A stretch of DNA of 46,242 nucleotides from Halobacteriovoraceae bacterium. Its GTDB lineage: Bacteria > Bdellovibrionota > Bacteriovoracia > Bacteriovoracales > Bacteriovoracaceae. Below the pieces are notes generated by a model that was not told the DNA's origin, ran no database searches, and saw only the letters and a list, made by a program, of their open reading frames with translations. How positions within the stretch are numbered: the stretch's first letter is position 1; each line of letters begins with the position of its first letter. The stretch covers positions 1 through 46,242 of the forward strand of contig JABGVH010000044.1 of the NCBI GenBank assembly GCA_018646195.1, given 5' to 3'. The position numbers were made by a program, and so were the translations under genes. Shown here in pieces: positions 24,766 to 33,254 of the stretch.

Positions 24766-26912
24766 TACTCCTCCTCCTCAATCTCTTGCTGAATATCTGT
24801 ACCAAGCCGCTGGAGGTAAGCAATCAGAGCAATAATTTGTTTATTTTTCATATTGGTTGGAACTCCGTCAGAAGCTAGTTCTTTTATAATCACATCGGCT
24901 TGAGTCTTGGCCAACTCGGTCGCCTTTTCAATCTCTTCATCGCTATATGGGACCCCCATTGACTTTAATACAGCTAACTTCTTAGAGAGAATTCCTAAGT
25001 CGGCCTTCTTTTTAAATAGCCAAGGATAGTTTGGCATAATAGAGCCTTGAGTAACCACCCTTGGGTCCATCATATGCCGATAATGCCAAAGGTGATTATA
25101 CTTGCCACCTACTCTAGCAATATCAGGCCCGGTTCTCTTTGAGCCCCACTGAAAAGGTCTATCATAAACAAACTCAGCCGCTGTGCTTGATGGTCCATAT
25201 CTTAAGACCTCATGAGGAAGAGTTCGAATCATTTGAGAATGACAAACGTAACAGCCCTCTCGAATATAAATATCTCGTCCTGCAAGTTCTAGTGGAGTGT
25301 AGGGTGTCACTCTAGCATCCTTCTCAATCCATTTATTAGAGAGAATTGAAGGCAAAATTTCAATCGCCGAGCCCACTAATACTGCAAGTACTGTTAAGAC
25401 AGTAAACACTGCGGGGAGTCCTTCTAATCCTCTATGCCCCTTAGCTTTTGAGCTATTTTTTTCTAGAGCCGGGGCCCTCAAAATTTCTTCTTTTTGCTCT
25501 TTAGGAGCTCTTGCTATGGTTTTATATAAATTTATTAATAGTAAAATAAACCCACCAAGAACGAGTACCCCTCCAAAGGCCCTTACCCAATACATTGGTA
25601 TTATCTTAGTTACCGTCTCGACAAAATTTGGATAAGTTAACATTCCAGTGGAAGGATTTATTTCTCTCCACATTAGTCCTTGGGTAATTCCCGCCGTCCA
25701 CATAGATAAGATATAAAGAACAAGTCCAATGGTAGTAGACCAAAAATGGATATTTGCAAGTTTTTGGCTGAATAATTCGGTTTTCCAAATCTTAGGAACG
25801 ATATAATATAAAATCCCCGAAACCAGCATGACATTCCAACCAATGGTTCCCGAATGAACATGTCCAACAACCCAGTCTGTGTAATGAGCGAGTGCATTGA
25901 CCGATTTAATGGCCATTAAGGGACCTTCAAATGTCGACATCCCGTAAAAAGTAATTGAAGTTGCTAGAAATTTTAACAGTGGCTCACTTCTCACTCTGTC
26001 CCAAGCACCGCGCATGGTGAGTAGGCCATTTATCATGCCTCCCCAACTCGGGGCCCAAAGAATGACACTAAAACACATGCCAAGAGTCTGAGCCCAATCA
26101 GGCAAAGCAGTATAGAGAAGATGGTGTGGTCCGGCCCAAATATAAATAAATACAAGAGACCAGAAGTGAATGATAGAAAGACGATAACTATATACAGGCC
26201 GATTAATCGCCTTGGGAACAAAATAATACATTAACCCAAGGAATGGAGTTGTTAAAAAGAAGGCCACCGCATTATGACCATACCACCACTGAATAAGAGC
26301 ATCTTGAGCTCCTGCCCAGACCGGGTAACTCTTCATTAGTGAAATCGGAATTTCAATTGAATTAACTATGTGTAGAACTGCAACTGTCACAATTGTAGCA
26401 ATGTAAAACCACAGGGCCACGTAAATATGTTTTTCTCTTCGTTTGTAGAGAGTTCCAAAGAAATTTACAGCAAAAACAACCCATATAATTGTAATCCCAA
26501 TATCAATTGGCCATTCAAGCTCTGCATATTCTTTTCCGTGACTATAACCTAGTGGAAGCGAGATCGCTGCTGCAACAATAATTAACTGCCACCCCCAAAA
26601 GTGTAAGCGACTCAAGAAATCGTTATATAAACGGGCCTTGCATAGTCTTTGCGTTGAGTAGTAAATTCCTGCAAACATGGCATTGCCACAGAAGGCGAAT
26701 ACTGCGGCGTTTGTATGCAAGGGACGAAGCCTTCCAAAAGTGAACCATTCGAGGTTAAAGTTGAATTGCCAAGAAGCTAATTGCAAGGCAATTACAACCC
26801 CTAGCAAAAGTGCAACAGCCCCCCAAATGATAGTGGCGTGGAGAAAAAGTTTCACCGAAGAGTCATCGTAACTAAATTCCTCTAGTGCCCCAGTGTTTTG
26901 ATCAGTACTCAT
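24765..26912 (-). CDS. ccoNO: Fused CcoN-CcoO catalytic subunit of cbb3 cytochrome oxidase
   Basis: 715 aa. Residues 1-~470 are the CcoN haem-copper core with some 12 helices; the ligand regions are visible (RPLHTNAAVFAF for a haem-b His, WWYGHNAVAF for a CuB His, GHVHSGTIGWN for the paired haem His). A linker of ~50 residues (APKEQKEE... SKAKGHRG) leads to CcoO, with one membrane helix near 500-520 and the haem c site C554-Y-V-C557-H558. Normally these are two genes. The enzyme is a high-affinity oxygen reductase and proton pump for low-oxygen respiration. The fusion is seen in some bacteria and fixes 1:1 stoichiometry. Confidence 0.95.
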   Translation of the reverse strand: MSTDQNTGALEEFSYDDSSVKLFLHATIIWGAVALLLGVVIALQLASWQFNFNLEWFTFGRLRPLHTNAAVFAFCGNAMFAGIYYSTQRLCKARLYNDFLSRLHFWGWQLIIVAAAISLPLGYSHGKEYAELEWPIDIGITIIWVVFAVNFFGTLYKRREKHIYVALWFYIATIVTVAVLHIVNSIEIPISLMKSYPVWAGAQDALIQWWYGHNAVAFFLTTPFLGLMYYFVPKAINRPVYSYRLSIIHFWSLVFIYIWAGPHHLLYTALPDWAQTLGMCFSVILWAPSWGGMINGLLTMRGAWDRVRSEPLLKFLATSITFYGMSTFEGPLMAIKSVNALAHYTDWVVGHVHSGTIGWNVMLVSGILYYIVPKIWKTELFSQKLANIHFWSTTIGLVLYILSMWTAGITQGLMWREINPSTGMLTYPNFVETVTKIIPMYWVRAFGGVLVLGGFILLLINLYKTIARAPKEQKEEILRAPALEKNSSKAKGHRGLEGLPAVFTVLTVLAVLVGSAIEILPSILSNKWIEKDARVTPYTPLELAGRDIYIREGCYVCHSQMIRTLPHEVLRYGPSSTAAEFVYDRPFQWGSKRTGPDIARVGGKYNHLWHYRHMMDPRVVTQGSIMPNYPWLFKKKADLGILSKKLAVLKSMGVPYSDEEIEKATELAKTQADVIIKELASDGVPTNMKNKQIIALIAYLQRLGTDIQQEIEEEE

Positions 26913-26940
26913 AATGTTTTCCTTTTAAAGTAAATATAAT

Positions 26941-27090
26941 TCAATTTTTATTTTCATCTTCAAATAACATTCTTTTGGCAGGAGTCTCTAAATCGTCATA
27001 CTGCCCTTTATTCACCGACCAAATAAAGGCAGCGAGAAAAATTCCTCCAAGAATAATTGAAAGTGGTAACAGAATATAAAGAACGGTCAT
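26941..27090 (-). CDS. ccoS: CcoS, cbb3 oxidase maturation protein
   Basis: 49 aa. The ATG at 27088-27090 overlaps the ccoI stop (ATGA). It starts MTVLYILLPLSIILGG, one membrane helix, then NKGQYDDLETPAKRMLFED, which is the conserved CcoS tail. CcoS is needed to install haem and copper in the oxidase. The 28 bp after its stop carry no gene before the ccoNO start, and a ribosome site AAGGAAAA lies there. Confidence 0.9.
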   Translation of the reverse strand: MTVLYILLPLSIILGGIFLAAFIWSVNKGQYDDLETPAKRMLFEDENKN

Positions 27091-29507
27091 ATCAATTCCC
27101 CTTTTTCGAATCTACGCATTTTCTTGGTACCGTAAATAGTTGAGGCCAATACGGTCAAGGAGCTAATAGGCATTAAAATGGCTGCCCAAAGTGGGTTTAT
27201 CAAGCCCATAATGGCCAGTGCAGCCCCAATGGCATTATAAGTTAGAGAGAGAACAAGATTTCTTTTAATTAACTTAACTGTCTCTCTTGAATAGGCGATG
27301 AGCTTAGTAATTAATCCGACCCCTGGATTTGTTAGATAAATGTCGGCTGCTTTTAAGCTTATATCAATACTTCCTTTAACAGCAACTCCAACACTGGCCT
27401 GACCGAGGGCCAAAGCATCATTGGCTCCGTCACCGACCATAATAGAAGCATTATATTCATTCATGATTTCAAATTTTTCTTCAGGTCCTTTATTCCAAAA
27501 TATCTGATTTCCGCTAAGGCCTAATAGTGCAGCGGCACTTGAAACCTGTGTTTGGCAATCGCCAGATAAGATAAATGTCTTTAATCCCATCGATATTAAT
27601 TTCTCAATGGATTTCCGACTATCCTTTCGAAGTCCATCCTGGCAATTTATAGTTAGTATTAATAATTCATCCTCGAACAGGCCAATCGATGATTCTTGGA
27701 ATCGCTTTAATTGATACTTTTTTCCATTAAGCTCACCTTCAACGCCAAGACCTGGAGTTTCACACCAGTTTTCTAAATTTATTGTCTTATATTCAAAATT
27801 TTCTTTTATATAGTTTACTAGCGCTGTGCCGATGGGATGAAAGGATTTCTCCTCTAGTGCCAGGACAATGGAAGCAAGATCTTCTCGCGAAACTTTAGGC
27901 TCCCAGTCTTGAACGACGAATTCTCCTTGAGTTAGAGTTCCCGTTTTATCCAGAAAAATATTTTTTGCCTCAGAGATTTTTTCTATTACATTTTCAGAGC
28001 GAATAATTATTCCACGCCCGGCTAATTTTCCTATCAATGAACTAAAGGCAAGAGGTGTCGCAAGCGCCAAGGCACAGGGACAAGTTACAATAATTAGTGA
28101 AAGGGCCCTGAGAAACCCTTCATGCCCATTATCTTGAAAGGCAAAAAATAAAAATACCCCGATAGCTAAAAATAATACAATGGTGACAAAAAATTGAGCC
28201 AGGCGATCTACCTGTGTTAAGAGTGGAGGTTTTTCGAGGATATTTTGATTAACTTTTTCAAGAATTCTACCCAATAATGTTTGGTCTCCTACGATTTCTG
28301 CTTTAACTACTATTTCACCACCTAATACTTTACTTCCCGAGTAGATTTTCTGCCCTTGCTCTAAAAGACTGGGCTTCGATTCGCCTGTCAAAAGTGAAGT
28401 ATCTGCTAGCACTTTCCCCTTCATGATCAGCCCATCCACTGGAAGCATTTCTCCAGTTTTTAAAAGTATCAGATCTAATGGTTTTAAGAAGCTCGCAAGA
28501 ATATTTTCGGTTTCCCCTGAGGAGGGTATTAATCTTCGGCAACTTCCGAAACTTTTAAAAAATTCTAATCTTGAAGATTGAACTCCTCCTTGTCGCGCCT
28601 TCATTAAGACATATCGGCTCAGCAATAACAAAAACACCAGGGCCGCCATAGAGTCAAAAAAGACCACTCCGGTTCCCTTGAGTATATTGAGCATCCCACC
28701 TAAGGTTCCTGCTACTAGAGCAATAACAATAGGTAAATCTATTGAAATAACCTTTCTTTTAATCGAGTTCAAAGCATTTTTATAAAATGGAATAGCACTA
28801 AATAGAATCACGGGAAGGAGCAATAGAAAACTCAACCACTCAAATTGTCGCGCTATAGTTCCATCTGCTCCTGCATATATAGAAATTGAAAGGAGTCCAA
28901 TATTCCCCATGCAGGCCATTGCAACGCCCATTTTTATCAATAAATCTCTTTCCTCTTTTCTTGCAAGTGATTCACTTTTCTCATTCGGTTTTAGAGGGTG
29001 GGGAAAATATCCCAATTTCTTAAACTCAGTTGCCAGACTTGATAGAGAGCAACTTTCATCAAAATTTAAAGTCGCAACGGAGCTAGATAATTGCAACCGA
29101 CAGCCATTAAGTCCGACAATAAATTCGGGTGATTTTTCAATTAACCAAAGACAAGCAGAGCAATGAACCCCTTCCAAGTAAAAGCGTATTTGCAATTCAT
29201 TTTCAATTTCCGTCACATATTCTTTTTGGAAGTTTTCGTGGTCTAAAAAGCTAAAGTCAGTTTTCTTTTCAGAAACTGGTGCTCCCCGCTCTCCTTCACT
29301 GTATAGATTTTTAATCTGATAGTATTTTGAAAGCCCTCGGCTTTTAAGAAGCTTAAAAACTAAGCGGCAACCCCGACAACAGAAATTGTGTCCGGCCTCA
29401 ATTACCGGAGAAAAGGCAGACTCTCCGCAATGATAGCAAAACGGGGCACTTTCCTGTACCAAATCAGATTTAGTCTCAATGGATGAGCTGGTAGTATTAA
29501 TTCCCAT
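27087..29507 (-). CDS. ccoI: CcoI/FixI copper-transporting P1B-type ATPase
   Basis: 806 aa from the ATG at 29505-29507, chosen because AGAGGA is 9 nt upstream; an ATG three codons earlier sits directly on that ribosome site. The N-terminus has the CcoI zinc-like CYHCG and CCRGCRLVF pairs, then an HMA-like metal domain with GVHCSACLWLIE. The P-type ATPase hallmarks are complete: TGESKPS, transmembrane metal site TCPCALALATPLAF, phosphorylation DKTGTLT, GDGANDALAL. It exports copper from the cytoplasm toward cbb3 assembly in the membrane. First gene of the seven-gene operon; two FNR-like palindromes lie 53-113 bp upstream. Confidence 0.93.
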   Translation of the reverse strand: MGINTTSSSIETKSDLVQESAPFCYHCGESAFSPVIEAGHNFCCRGCRLVFKLLKSRGLSKYYQIKNLYSEGERGAPVSEKKTDFSFLDHENFQKEYVTEIENELQIRFYLEGVHCSACLWLIEKSPEFIVGLNGCRLQLSSSVATLNFDESCSLSSLATEFKKLGYFPHPLKPNEKSESLARKEERDLLIKMGVAMACMGNIGLLSISIYAGADGTIARQFEWLSFLLLLPVILFSAIPFYKNALNSIKRKVISIDLPIVIALVAGTLGGMLNILKGTGVVFFDSMAALVFLLLLSRYVLMKARQGGVQSSRLEFFKSFGSCRRLIPSSGETENILASFLKPLDLILLKTGEMLPVDGLIMKGKVLADTSLLTGESKPSLLEQGQKIYSGSKVLGGEIVVKAEIVGDQTLLGRILEKVNQNILEKPPLLTQVDRLAQFFVTIVLFLAIGVFLFFAFQDNGHEGFLRALSLIIVTCPCALALATPLAFSSLIGKLAGRGIIIRSENVIEKISEAKNIFLDKTGTLTQGEFVVQDWEPKVSREDLASIVLALEEKSFHPIGTALVNYIKENFEYKTINLENWCETPGLGVEGELNGKKYQLKRFQESSIGLFEDELLILTINCQDGLRKDSRKSIEKLISMGLKTFILSGDCQTQVSSAAALLGLSGNQIFWNKGPEEKFEIMNEYNASIMVGDGANDALALGQASVGVAVKGSIDISLKAADIYLTNPGVGLITKLIAYSRETVKLIKRNLVLSLTYNAIGAALAIMGLINPLWAAILMPISSLTVLASTIYGTKKMRRFEKGELI

Positions 29508-29559
29508 TCCTAACATTCCTCTAAAACTAACTATTTAGCATTTTATTGATACCCATAAT

Positions 29560-29573
29560 CTAATCTAAATCAG
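29560..29573. promoter_or_regulatory. FNR/CRP-like site upstream of ccoI
   Basis: CTAATCTAAATCAG is 13 of 14 identical to the palindrome at 20087-20100 and lies 53 bp upstream of the ccoI start. cbb3 operons are typical FNR/ANR/FixK targets in many proteobacteria. Confidence 0.5.
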
Positions 29574-29606
29574 GACTTTCTACTATGCTGTAAAGTACTA
29601 AAAAAG

Positions 29607-29620
29607 CTGACCTAGCTCAG
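29607..29620. promoter_or_regulatory. Second FNR/CRP-like palindrome upstream of ccoI
   Basis: CTGACCTAGCTCAG (CTGAC-CTAG-CTCAG) keeps the TGA...TCA arms and is 11 of 14 identical to the site at 20087-20100. Centre-to-centre distance to the neighbouring site is 47 bp. It could serve a class I position, or be a chance palindrome. Confidence 0.4.
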
Positions 29621-29650
29621 GTTCCGATAAAATGTATTGGATTTTAGCAG

Positions 29651-30502
29651 CTAGAGCCCCGTAAGAGGGATTTTAAGGTAGCGGGAACCGTTGACTTCTT
29701 TCGAGGGTAGCTGACCGGCCATTAGATTGACCTGAAGAGAAGGCAGCAATAGGCGCGGAGCAGAGAGCTCGCCATCTCTACTTGTGCGAAAACTCACAAA
29801 TTCTTCTAATTGGGTATCGCTACGCAGATGCTTATTCAACTTCTTCTCTTCGCCTATAGTGCTTTGAAATCGCAGCTCCCTTCCTCCGGGGCAGTAATCA
29901 TGACCGACGAAAACTTTGGTCTGATCCGGAAGCTGGTAGAGACGCTGGATGGAATGAAATAAATCTTCAGCACTTCCTTCAGGGAAGTCGCAACGGCCGG
30001 TACCAAAATCAGGCATAAAAATTACGTCTCCTGTAAAAAGACAATCGCCGAATAGGAAGGAACAGCATGCTGGAGTGTGCCCTGGACAGGCCAAGGTTTT
30101 AAATGAAAGACTTCCGGCGCAAGTAATACTTTGGTCTTCAAGTAATAGATCAAATTGGCTGCCATCACAGGCAAGGTCACTATTAAATAGTGCCCCGAAA
30201 ACTTTCTGTACTGCTTGAACCCTACTTCCTATGGCACTTTTAGCCTCTGGGAATTCTTTTTTTAAGAAGTGAGAGGCGCTCATATGGTCGGCGTGTACAT
30301 GGCTTTCCAATATAAATTTTAAATTTATTTCATTTTGATTTAAGAATTGGGTGATTTTATCAAGCGAGTCCCTGGTCACAGAAGAAGAATTAGGGTCATA
30401 GTCTAAAACCGAATCCAGCACCACCCCATCACGAGTCTGCTTGTCATAAATAATATATGAGAAAGTAGATGTATTTTTATCGAAAAATTCTTTGATTTCC
30501 AT
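29651..30502 (-). CDS. MBL-fold metallo-hydrolase (ETHE1/BLH-like)
   Basis: 283 aa from the ATG at 30500-30502, which matches how relatives begin (MEIKEFFDK). A TTG 18 nt earlier, with AGAGG 6 nt upstream, is the alternative start. The zinc motif HVHADH is present, followed by further ligand histidines in CPGHTPAC and VGHDYCPGG. The early DYDPNSS segment and the overall order are those of the persulfide dioxygenase (ETHE1)/Blh branch rather than glyoxalase II. Such enzymes handle glutathione persulfide or sulfide. No rhodanese or sulfide oxidase gene is near, so the substrate is open. It lies just upstream of the cbb3 operon on the same strand, with a separate promoter region in between. Confidence 0.85.
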   Translation of the reverse strand: MEIKEFFDKNTSTFSYIIYDKQTRDGVVLDSVLDYDPNSSSVTRDSLDKITQFLNQNEINLKFILESHVHADHMSASHFLKKEFPEAKSAIGSRVQAVQKVFGALFNSDLACDGSQFDLLLEDQSITCAGSLSFKTLACPGHTPACCSFLFGDCLFTGDVIFMPDFGTGRCDFPEGSAEDLFHSIQRLYQLPDQTKVFVGHDYCPGGRELRFQSTIGEEKKLNKHLRSDTQLEEFVSFRTSRDGELSAPRLLLPSLQVNLMAGQLPSKEVNGSRYLKIPLTGL

Positions 30503-30518
30503 GGCCGAAATACTACCC

Positions 30519-30546
30519 AAAAGGAGCCTCTTTGAGAGGCCTTTTT
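30519..30546. terminator. Terminator-like hairpin in a divergent intergenic region
   Basis: Stem GCCTCT / AGAGGC (30526-30531, 30535-30540) with a 3-nt loop, flanked by AAAAGG and CTTTTT so that the stem can extend and end in T-runs in both directions. Its site is odd: it sits between the divergent starts of the MBL gene and the small secreted-protein gene, where no transcript is expected to end. In the minus direction it covers AGAGG, the ribosome site of the alternative TTG start. Confidence 0.4.
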
Positions 30547-30677
30547 ATCGACCAATCACTAGACAATAGACAATCCTAGCCCGACCAAGTCTATGATTTC
30601 AGTATGTTATACCTATTATTCTGGCCCGACTCTTGTATAGTAAAAGGTATCTATTTAACAATAGAAAAGGAAATGTA

Positions 30678-31067
30678 ATGAAAAACATCTTATTTAAAAT
30701 GTTATTGGTTTGGCTGCTTATCTCGCCTCTATCCTATGGGATGTTTGTTCCGCAGGGCTCTTTTGATCCAGGCATACCACAGACTCTGCAATGCTTTGGT
30801 ACGGCCTCTATAAATTGCTTTAACAATCAAGCCTCTTATAAATTTGGCACCGGCCAGATTGACCAATTCACTTATCAGGCAAGCCTACTTCACATGGCCA
30901 ATCTTTCAGGGACTAATATACATAATGTCACGATGCCTCCTATGATACCTAGCGCGCCTGGATATTTTAACGGCTCACGATTCTCAGGCTTAAACTCAGG
31001 CATGGTGGAATCCCCTCAAGTACAATCGGTTGATTTTTTTAGCCCATTTGGAAATATAGCGAGATAG
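30678..31067 (+). CDS. Small secreted orphan protein
   Basis: 129 aa from the ATG at 30678, preceded by AAAGGAA; the frame is open further upstream but only this start gives a signal peptide (MKNILFKMLLVWLLIS, ending LSYG). The mature part is about 108 residues, rich in Ser, Gly, Asn, Pro and Phe, with two cysteines (LQCFG and INCFN) eight residues apart that could pair. No domain recognised. It is transcribed toward the split secreted-protein gene, with only 9 bp between the stop codons. Confidence 0.65.
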   Translation: MKNILFKMLLVWLLISPLSYGMFVPQGSFDPGIPQTLQCFGTASINCFNNQASYKFGTGQIDQFTYQASLLHMANLSGTNIHNVTMPPMIPSAPGYFNGSRFSGLNSGMVESPQVQSVDFFSPFGNIAR

Positions 31068-31076
31068 CTAAGTGAA

Positions 31077-32363
31077 TTACCAATTCAAAAGTTTCTTCAA
31101 ACTCCAGCCGGAGTCCTTCTCTTTTGCAAGTGGAGGAAGGTGTTCCTTTGCCCATTCAAGTAGTTCAGGACTCTCTGTAAGGCGTGGATCAAAAATGCCC
31201 GTTTTACCATTAGTTGAATAAACCGCAGAGGTTCCAACTCGCCCCTCTCGAATAGTCGATTGCTTTTGCAATGCTCCAGGATTCTTATAACTTTCACAGA
31301 GAAAATAGCGTCCGTCATCAGAGTACTTACTTACTTCATCGTAAAGAGTTCCACGCAATCGCTGGTGTTGCCCCTTAGGCGTAATGCATTCATACTCACA
31401 GGAATAATGTCCCTTGCGGCTTTTCCCACTATCATCAAAATCTGTGTATTTTTTTGTATAATGGGCAGTAGTCCAGCAAGAGCCAGGCAATGGAGCCTTC
31501 CCCAAAAATTTCACGTCCGTATATTTATAAGAAACTCCTTCGGCAATCTTACTCATCTTCTGTGAAACCAAGCGCTGCTCCCCATCTAGAGACAGGGGAA
31601 CTTTTAGACTAGTACTTTGTTCATGCCTGCCTTTTTTTAGCAATTGGCAATGGGCCAGTCGATAATAGTAATACTTCTTAACATCAATAGGATTACTGGT
31701 GTTGTAGGTCCCTAACATTTGATCGACTAAATTTTGATCACCTATTAATTTGGGCCCCCTACTTTGGCAGAGGGCCTTTAGGGCGTTCAATGCCTGCTGT
31801 TCTTCTTCGACCACTCTAGGTTGAATCGACTGCCATAGATTATTAAAGACAGCTGGTTTTCGCCGAAGTGCCAAATAGACTTGAGAAGTTCCGGCCAGTC
31901 GCTTTTCGCTTTCATCACTATTTATATATTTAAAAACGCCACTACCCCTGTAAAAGCCCCCCTGACTAAACGCCTCCGAAAAGTGATGGAACTCTGACGA
32001 TAAAAATGGTTCGTCACTGGGCCTCTTTTCGTCGAATAATAGAGGGTAATCAGAAATGAGATCTTTCAATTCAGGGTTTTCAGTTGGATTTAAATATAAA
32101 AAATTTCGAGCGTAATACCCCAAGATTATCTGGCGCGCCAGGTACTCTTCTTTACCTTGTAACTCTGACACAACTTCTTTAGGAATAGTATTTGCTTTCA
32201 GGTATTTGTTCACAATTGATCTGCTATTATTCGTCAGGCCCTCACATTTTGAAACCAGGCCCTCTCCCATTTTGTTTTGTAGGTTAGCTCTAGCGATATA
32301 CTGTTTGGGAATATTGTATTTAGAGTGAGGTACTTTTCCTTCTGGAATCAAATTTTCATTCAT
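31077..32363 (-). pseudogene. C-terminal part of a frameshifted secreted protein gene
   Basis: 428 codons from an ATG (32361-32363) that has no ribosome site. The same frame continues upstream without a stop into the 11-bp tandem repeat at 32421-32453 (reading EFQKKLKEKALEGILSRLYSFAF before the ATG, here described as ~22 helical residues). Removing one 11-bp unit joins it exactly to the signal-peptide ORF at 32414-32641, giving a 517-residue secreted protein. The C-terminal half has a Cys-containing segment (GSCWTTAHYTKKYTD, HYSCEYECITPKG, YFLCESYKN) that may be a disulfide-rich domain. No family recognised. It may be a switched-off phase-variable gene, a programmed frameshift, a true pseudogene or an assembly error; as it reads here it has no export signal. 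Confidence 0.6.
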
Positions 32364-32413
32364 AAAGGCAAACGAATAAAGTCGCGAGAGAATTCCTTCT
32401 AGCGCTTTTTCTT

Positions 32414-32641
32414 TTAACTTCTTTTGGAATTCTTTTTGAATTCTTTTTGAATTGCGTCGGCATAGTATTTCTCAGCAAAGGACACAATGGAGTTACTTTC
32501 ACCTAGTCTTTGACAGTCCGACTCGGTTGTTATCAATGGATTTTCTTTATCTAACTGGCAGTAGGCAGGGACCTCACTTGCAAGCAACCTCCCGCTAAGG
32601 AAGAGCAAACTCCAACATAGTGTTTTAACGATAAACTTCAT
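32414..32641 (-). pseudogene. N-terminal part (signal peptide) of the frameshifted secreted protein gene
   Basis: 75 codons: a signal peptide (residues 1-~21, ending LLAS), then a short mature part with two cysteines (AYCQLDKEN and SDCQRLG) and SFAEKYYADAIQKEF, after which the frame runs into a stop created within or just past the 11-bp repeats. The reading is typical of the start of a larger exported protein. Going from this frame to the one at 31077-32363 needs removal of 11 bp, or a -1 ribosomal shift at C-AAA-AAG in the repeat. Confidence 0.6.
32421..32453. repeat. Three tandem 11-bp repeats at the site of a frameshift
   Basis: On the minus strand the units are AATTCAAAAAG, AATTCAAAAAG and AATTCCAAAAG, directly adjacent (33 bp). 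Eleven is not a multiple of three, so gain or loss of one unit changes frame; loss of one unit fuses the flanking ORFs into a single 517-codon frame. Confidence 0.85.
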
Positions 32642-32693
32642 ATGTAATCCCTCACTAACCTTATCGGGTTAAGCGGGGAGTCACGTTAGGGAA

Positions 32694-33212
32694 TTATGAG
32701 TTTTTAGGCCCAGCCTCGGCCTTCTCTATCTCAATGACTTTATCTAGTGGCAGGTGATGGAACTTAATACAATAATTCTGATCGAGTTTAAGACGCAGTT
32801 CTGGGTTAATTCTTTTATGAGTCCCTTTGTAATCAAATGTCAGTGAGCTGTATTGAGAGCTCAATTCTTCAAAGCTCTTCTCAATCACAAACTCGATATG
32901 CTCAAATCCACTTTGGTACTGGCTCCCCGCTTTTGGCTCAGGTAATTCTAAAAGCGGAATGCTCCATTCTTTATATTTTATCGGCTGCGCCAAACGGTAG
33001 GTAGCAATCCGCCTGCCCCCTACTGGAGACTCGATCAATAGTTCGTGGACTGCGCTGAGACTTTCTTTAAGTCGCTGATATTCGTCGACCGAGGCGGTAC
33101 GGAAGCAAATATGATCTATCGTATAGCTGGAATAATCGATCTCAAACCGGTCAATTAAGCGGAAGAGCTGGTCTAAAAAGGCTGGGGCGAGGTCTAACAT
33201 GGCGCTTATCAT
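32694..33212 (-). CDS. VOC-superfamily protein, YecM-like
   Basis: 172 aa from the ATG at 33210-33212; a TTG further upstream (33263) would overlap the divergent ABC-F gene and is less likely. The sequence follows E. coli YecM: YTIDHICFRTAS near the start, then PVGGRRIATYRLAQPI, WSIPLLELPEPK, GFEHIEFVIE and IKFHHLP. The His and Glu residues at DHICFR, FEHIE and KFHH sit where VOC proteins bind metal. Function is unknown for YecM; a glyoxalase-like metal enzyme has been proposed. Single gene, divergent from the ABC-F gene with 42 bp between starts. Confidence 0.8.
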   Translation of the reverse strand: MISAMLDLAPAFLDQLFRLIDRFEIDYSSYTIDHICFRTASVDEYQRLKESLSAVHELLIESPVGGRRIATYRLAQPIKYKEWSIPLLELPEPKAGSQYQSGFEHIEFVIEKSFEELSSQYSSLTFDYKGTHKRINPELRLKLDQNYCIKFHHLPLDKVIEIEKAEAGPKNS

Positions 33213-33254
33213 ACATTGTGACAGGTCTTTTTTAAATAGGTATAGTGGCCAAAT

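Noticed and set aside
30633-30677. Upstream TTG start for the small secreted protein
   Set aside because: Only the ATG at 30678 follows AAAGGAA and produces a signal peptide at the N-terminus.
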